Shown here: positions 61,125 to 64,000 of the stretch, in pieces
How positions within the stretch are numbered: the first letter of the stretch is position 1
How the letters are laid out: every line of letters starts with the position of its first letter
From: Maribellus comscasis
GTDB lineage: Bacteria; Bacteroidota; Bacteroidia; Bacteroidales; Prolixibacteraceae
Direction: 5' to 3'
Assembly (NCBI RefSeq): GCF_009762775.1
Contig: NZ_CP046401.1
Span: forward strand, 124,001 to 188,000
DNA: 64,000 nucleotides
Program-made: the position numbers and the translations under genes
Notes under the pieces: model-generated
What the model was told of the DNA's origin: nothing
Seen by the model: the letters and a program-made list of their open reading frames with translations, nothing else
Databases searched by the model: none

Positions 61125-62117
61125 CTACTCCACCTGAATGCTTTCTGTTTCAATTTTATTATATCTGTTCCGGTATTCAACAGGTGTTATTCCAGTAATC
61201 TTCTTAAAAGTTGTTCGAAAAGCTTTTGTATCCGTGTACCCCACTTCAAACATCACCTCATTGATATTTTTGCGGCTGGTTTCTATATTTCGCTTGGCGG
61301 CTTCAATCTTCACACGCTGAATATATTCGTGCACCGAATTATTTGTCGCCTTTTTAAATCTCCGCTCAAGACTTCGACGGCCAACAGCTAATTTTTCAGC
61401 AAGTTCTTCAACCGTGATTTTCTCTTCAATATTTCTCTCAATAAATTCCTGTGCTTTTTTAATGTCCTCGTCGTTGTGCTGTTTCTGGCCTTTAAACATG
61501 GCAAAAAACGACTGGCTGCTCCGACCGATTTCAATGGCAAAATATTTTGAAATCAGCAGTGCCGTTTCACGATTGGTATATTTCTCCACCAAATGCAATA
61601 AAAGATTCCAGTAAGAATTTGCGCCTCCACTGGTATAAATTCCGCTCTCCTCGGTAATAATACTCCCGGGTTGCACATTGACATGAGGAAACATTTTACT
61701 AAAGTCATCTATAAATCCCCAATGTGTTGAACATTTTTTGCCCTTAAGCAACCCTGTTGACGCCAGTAAAAATGCTCCTACGCACAACGAAGCGACTTCG
61801 GCTCCCGATTTGTATTGTTTTACAATCCACGAAATAAAATTTTTATTTGATTCCAAAGCCTCATCCATGTTGCCAAACAAAGCAGGAATGATAATTAAAT
61901 CTGTTTTGTCAACCTCATCAATCAATTTATCAGGATGGATGCTGTAGCGTCCTTTATTTAACCGAACACCGTTGGATACTCCAACCAACTGAACATCAAA
62001 CATCGAAGGTTTTCCTTTTACATTTAAAAAATAGTTTACGGTTTCAAAACAATATTGCGGATCAGCAATAGACTGAATGACTGTATTTTCAGTTACTAAA
62101 ATTGATATTTTTTTCAT
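61125..62117 (-). CDS. GlxA-family regulator: DJ-1/PfpI-like domain plus AraC helix-turn-helix
   Basis: The 330-residue protein has a DJ-1/PfpI-like domain (about 1-175) with LIIIPALFGN, a Cys112 elbow in ASLCVGAFLLA, and SGGANSYWNLLLHLV. An AraC-type double helix-turn-helix covers about 220-320 (ITVEELAEKLAVGRRSLERR, VMFEVGYTDTKAFRTTFKKI, TGITPVEYRNRY). It probably senses a small molecule and acts on the facing promoter region, where direct TTGTCGT repeats occur at AraC-type spacing. Confidence 0.92.
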   Translation of the reverse strand: MKKISILVTENTVIQSIADPQYCFETVNYFLNVKGKPSMFDVQLVGVSNGVRLNKGRYSIHPDKLIDEVDKTDLIIIPALFGNMDEALESNKNFISWIVKQYKSGAEVASLCVGAFLLASTGLLKGKKCSTHWGFIDDFSKMFPHVNVQPGSIITEESGIYTSGGANSYWNLLLHLVEKYTNRETALLISKYFAIEIGRSSQSFFAMFKGQKQHNDEDIKKAQEFIERNIEEKITVEELAEKLAVGRRSLERRFKKATNNSVHEYIQRVKIEAAKRNIETSRKNINEVMFEVGYTDTKAFRTTFKKITGITPVEYRNRYNKIETESIQVE

Positions 62118-62139
62118 TTCAAAGCATTAAAAGACTAAA

Positions 62140-62167
62140 TTGTCGTAATTTACCTAAAATTTGTCGT
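62140..62167. promoter_or_regulatory. direct repeats TTGTCGT-n14-TTGTCGT (21 bp period)
   Basis: Identical seven-base units start at 62140 and 62161, two DNA turns apart, between the AraC-type regulator and the facing SRPBCC gene. AraC-family proteins bind such same-face direct repeats. It is a likely operator for the regulator at 61125. Confidence 0.55.
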
Positions 62168-62199
62168 TTTTACACATCAATAAATTTTTTGAACGAAAG

Positions 62200-62207
62200 T
62201 AATTTTG
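62200..62207 (+). promoter_or_regulatory. candidate -7 promoter element (TAATTTTG) for SRPBCC gene
   Basis: An exact TAnnTTTG match 40 bp before ATG 62248 and 32 bp after the second TTGTCGT repeat, a layout suited to activator-dependent transcription. No good -33 element is visible, which would fit activator dependence. Confidence 0.45.
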
Positions 62208-62247
62208 TTTTAATAAAAGAGAAACGACGAATAGAACAAAAATAACA

Positions 62248-63126
62248 ATGCAAAAAAAAGAAAAAACATTCATTACTGTTTCAACAAAAATCGAAGCACC
62301 TGTTCAGAAAGTATGGGATTTATGGACGCAGCCAAATCACATTATTAACTGGAATTTTGCATCAGATGACTGGCACTGTCCCTGGGCAAAAAATGACATT
62401 CGCGAAGGAGGAAAATTTATTTGGCGGATGGAAGCAAAGGACGGAACCTTTGGATTCGATTTTAGTGGCGGGTATGATCTCATTAAAGAAAATGAACAGA
62501 TTGAAGAAACGCTCGATGACGAACGTAAGGTAAAAATAACTTTTAGGGAAGAAGGTGACCAAACCTATGTTACCGAGGTTTTTGAAGCCGAAACACAAAA
62601 TCCGCTTGAAATGCAAAAAGCAGGTTGGCAGGCAATTCTGGACAATTTCAAAAAACATGCAGAAGCCAATGCAAAATTTGAAAGAGTACATTTTGAAATT
62701 GAAATTGAGGCAAATCCGGAAAAAGTATACACTACAATGCTCGATAAAAAATACTGGAAAGACTGGACTTACATTTTTAATCCAACTTCTGATTTTTTGG
62801 GATCCTGGGAAAAAGGTGAAAAAATCGTTTTCTTCGGAACAGGAGAAGATGGAAAAACAGGCGGGATGGTAGGTATAATTGAAGATAACATTTCCAATCA
62901 ACTAGTAAATATTTGTTACGTCGGTATTATAAAAGACGGAAAAGAAATCACTGAAGGTCCCGAAGTAGACAAATGGGCTGGCGGCCATGAAATCTACACT
63001 TTTGAAGACAAAAATGGAAACACACTGTTAAAAGTGGATTTTGACTCTACTTCGGATTTCAAAAAATATTTTACGGAAACTTACCCCAAAGCGTTGGAGC
63101 AGTTAAAAACAATATGCGAACAATAA
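62248..63126 (+). CDS. tandem SRPBCC (AHSA1-like) domain protein
   Basis: The 292-residue product contains two START-like SRPBCC units. The first, at about 5-140, opens VSTKIEAPVQKVWDLWTQPN and has the C-terminal QKAGWQAILDNFKKHAE of AHSA1-type proteins. The second, at about 148-290, opens FEIEIEANPEKVYTTMLDKK. These folds bind hydrophobic ligands. It is divergent from the GlxA-type regulator and is followed by VOC, zinc-ribbon and another SRPBCC gene, likely as one operon. Confidence 0.88.
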   Translation: MQKKEKTFITVSTKIEAPVQKVWDLWTQPNHIINWNFASDDWHCPWAKNDIREGGKFIWRMEAKDGTFGFDFSGGYDLIKENEQIEETLDDERKVKITFREEGDQTYVTEVFEAETQNPLEMQKAGWQAILDNFKKHAEANAKFERVHFEIEIEANPEKVYTTMLDKKYWKDWTYIFNPTSDFLGSWEKGEKIVFFGTGEDGKTGGMVGIIEDNISNQLVNICYVGIIKDGKEITEGPEVDKWAGGHEIYTFEDKNGNTLLKVDFDSTSDFKKYFTETYPKALEQLKTICEQ

Positions 63127-63153
63127 AATTATTCACACTAAAAATTCACAATT

Positions 63154-63594
63154 ATGGCAACAGTAAATGTTTATCTCAATTTTCCCGGCAATACCGAGGA
63201 AGCATTTTTATTTTATCAATCGGTTTTTGGAACTGATTTTTTTGGCGAAGGCATTATGCGTTTTAAAGATGTTCCTCCATCAGCCGACATGCCTCCTATG
63301 CCCGACGGAGTTGAAAATATGGTAATGCATGTAGCACTGCCCATTTTAGGCGGACACATGTTGATGGGTTCCGATGCCCCCGGCCAAATGGGATTTAAGG
63401 TAAATATGGGAAACAACATATACATTAACCTCCAACCCGACACCCGTGAGGAAACCCGTAAACTTTTTAAAGCGCTTTCTGAAGGCGGAGTCGTGGAGCA
63501 GGAACTACAGGACATGTTTTGGGGCGACTTTTTTGGAAGTTTAAAAGACAAATTTGGTGTTTTGTGGATGTTCAACTGCGCTGAAAAAGAATAA
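63154..63594 (+). CDS. VOC-family (PhnB-like) protein
   Basis: The 146-residue protein has paired beta-alpha-beta-beta-beta units of the glyoxalase/VOC fold: VYLNFPGNTEEAFLFYQSVF near 5-24, MVMHVALPILGGHMLMGSDA near 58-77, and GVVEQELQDMFWGDFFGSLKD. It resembles PhnB-like proteins of unknown substrate. Its stop overlaps the start codon of the next gene (TAATG), so translation is probably coupled. Confidence 0.88.
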   Translation: MATVNVYLNFPGNTEEAFLFYQSVFGTDFFGEGIMRFKDVPPSADMPPMPDGVENMVMHVALPILGGHMLMGSDAPGQMGFKVNMGNNIYINLQPDTREETRKLFKALSEGGVVEQELQDMFWGDFFGSLKDKFGVLWMFNCAEKE

Positions 63595-63887
63595 TGCAAA
63601 ATGTTGATAAAACGTTGCGGACTTGTGAAAAAGGGCATCGCTATTACAAAAGCAGCGATTGCCCAACCTGTCCGCAATGCGAAAAAGAACGGAAACCCGA
63701 ATTTGGATTTTTGTCTCATCTCTCAGCTCCCGCCCGGCGGGCTCTGGAAAAGCACAATATTACTTCGGTTGAAGAATTGAGTAATTTTTCTGAAAACAAA
63801 ATCCTGGCACTTCACGGCGTTGGGCAAAACGCGATTTCAAAACTGAGAGAAATTCTAAAAGAAAACGGACTACAATTAAAAAAATAA
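63594..63887 (+). CDS. small zinc-ribbon plus RNA-polymerase alpha-CTD-like protein
   Basis: The 97-residue protein begins with a small zinc-binding-like region (CEKGHRYYKSSDCPTCPQCE near 11-30) and continues with an alpha-CTD-like helix-hairpin-helix unit at about 40-95 (LSAPARRALEKHNITSVEEL, ILALHGVGQNAISKLREIL). That domain in RpoA binds DNA and activators, so this could be a small DNA-binding or regulatory protein. Its start overlaps the VOC stop. Confidence 0.8.
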   Translation: MQNVDKTLRTCEKGHRYYKSSDCPTCPQCEKERKPEFGFLSHLSAPARRALEKHNITSVEELSNFSENKILALHGVGQNAISKLREILKENGLQLKK

Positions 63888-63890
63888 AAA

Positions 63891-64000
63891 ATGGATTCAA
63901 ACAGACTTGAGATTATCGCACGCATTCAAATTCAAAAACCGGCAAACGAAGTTTTTGAGGGCATTGTAAACCCGGAAAAAATGAGCAACTATTTTATATC
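63891..64000 (+). CDS. SRPBCC-family protein (partial, cut by window end)
   Basis: Only the first 36 residues are inside the window: IIARIQIQKPANEVFEGIVN and PEKMSNYFI, the opening strand and helices of an AHSA1-type SRPBCC domain. It starts 3 bp after the preceding stop and belongs to the same run as 62248-63887. The rest cannot be assessed. Confidence 0.75.
   Translation, partial: MDSNRLEIIARIQIQKPANEVFEGIVNPEKMSNYFI

Noticed and set aside
62362..62901. A 179-residue minus-strand open frame opposite the SRPBCC gene
   Set aside because: Its Phe/Cys/Ile-rich composition is what antisense of a Lys/Glu-rich gene produces; the plus-strand domains are convincing.
1..64000. tRNA, rRNA, CRISPR arrays, insertion sequences, phage or integration sites
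   Set aside because: I found no cloverleaf-like sequence, regularly spaced repeats, transposase-type proteins or terminal repeats. A covariance-model and repeat search would be needed to be certain.

Overview
This window looks like a chromosome segment from a member of the Bacteroidota. The evidence is two SusC/SusD nutrient-uptake pairs, each preceded by an ECF sigma factor and a FecR-type anti-sigma factor; many short Bacteroidota-style lipoprotein signals; TAnnTTTG promoter elements with almost no Shine-Dalgarno sequences; and families such as DUF5916, DUF5060, DUF1080 and GlxA/AraC regulators. The glycyl radical enzyme implies at least part-time anaerobic growth. A marine or sediment polysaccharide degrader of the Marinilabiliales type would fit, but that placement is inference.

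Layout. Positions 1-16935 hold mostly housekeeping or scattered genes: a truncated ABC exporter, rtcB, an exported Nif3-like protein, an alginate-lyase-family lipoprotein, a frameshifted TolB/TPR/AraC regulator, a pair of YbjQ-like lipoproteins, a serine hydrolase, a heavily decayed alpha/beta hydrolase, a plug-only SusC relative, a YoaP-like acetyltransferase and a GT39-like glycosyltransferase. Positions 16947-26334 form one minus-strand operon of seven exported proteins: GH5, CE15-like esterase, a TIM-barrel hydrolase, DUF1080, DUF5060, a PQQ dehydrogenase with a c-type cytochrome domain, and a five-bladed-propeller hydrolase. Positions 26923-42610 form polysaccharide-utilisation locus 1: DUF5916, sigma, FecR, SusC, SusD, GH140, an (alpha/alpha)6 glycosidase-like lipoprotein, a calcium-repeat protein and a GH88/105-like hydrolase. 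Positions 42754-47774 form a compact operon of a radical SAM activase, a YbiW/PflD-type glycyl radical enzyme, a ROK sugar kinase and a DeoR-type regulator. Positions 47936-56031 form locus 2: sigma, FecR, SusC, SusD, DUF1080. From 56229 to the end lie serA and small, mostly cytoplasmic genes, including a GlxA-type regulator facing SRPBCC and VOC genes.

How they fit together. The two trans-envelope relays (SusC with STN domain, FecR, sigma) would sense their own substrates and switch on uptake. The enzymes suggest plant- or algal-type acidic glycans: GH140 and GH88/105 point to pectic or uronic substrates, and CE15 points to glucuronoyl esters. The central operon is the most interesting part. 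Its glycyl radical enzyme closely resembles E. coli YbiW, which is reported to open 1,5-anhydrohexitol 6-phosphates. The adjacent ROK kinase lacks the conserved Glu that normally contacts the anomeric hydroxyl, as would suit a 1-deoxy (anhydro) sugar. I infer a self-contained kinase / radical dehydratase pathway for 1,5-anhydrohexitols under DeoR control.

Three genes are broken: 7103-8892 by one frameshift, 11675-12519 by several stops, and 60249-60606 by one frameshift. The two single frameshifts could be assembly or read errors. I saw no tRNA, rRNA, CRISPR array, insertion sequence or attachment site.
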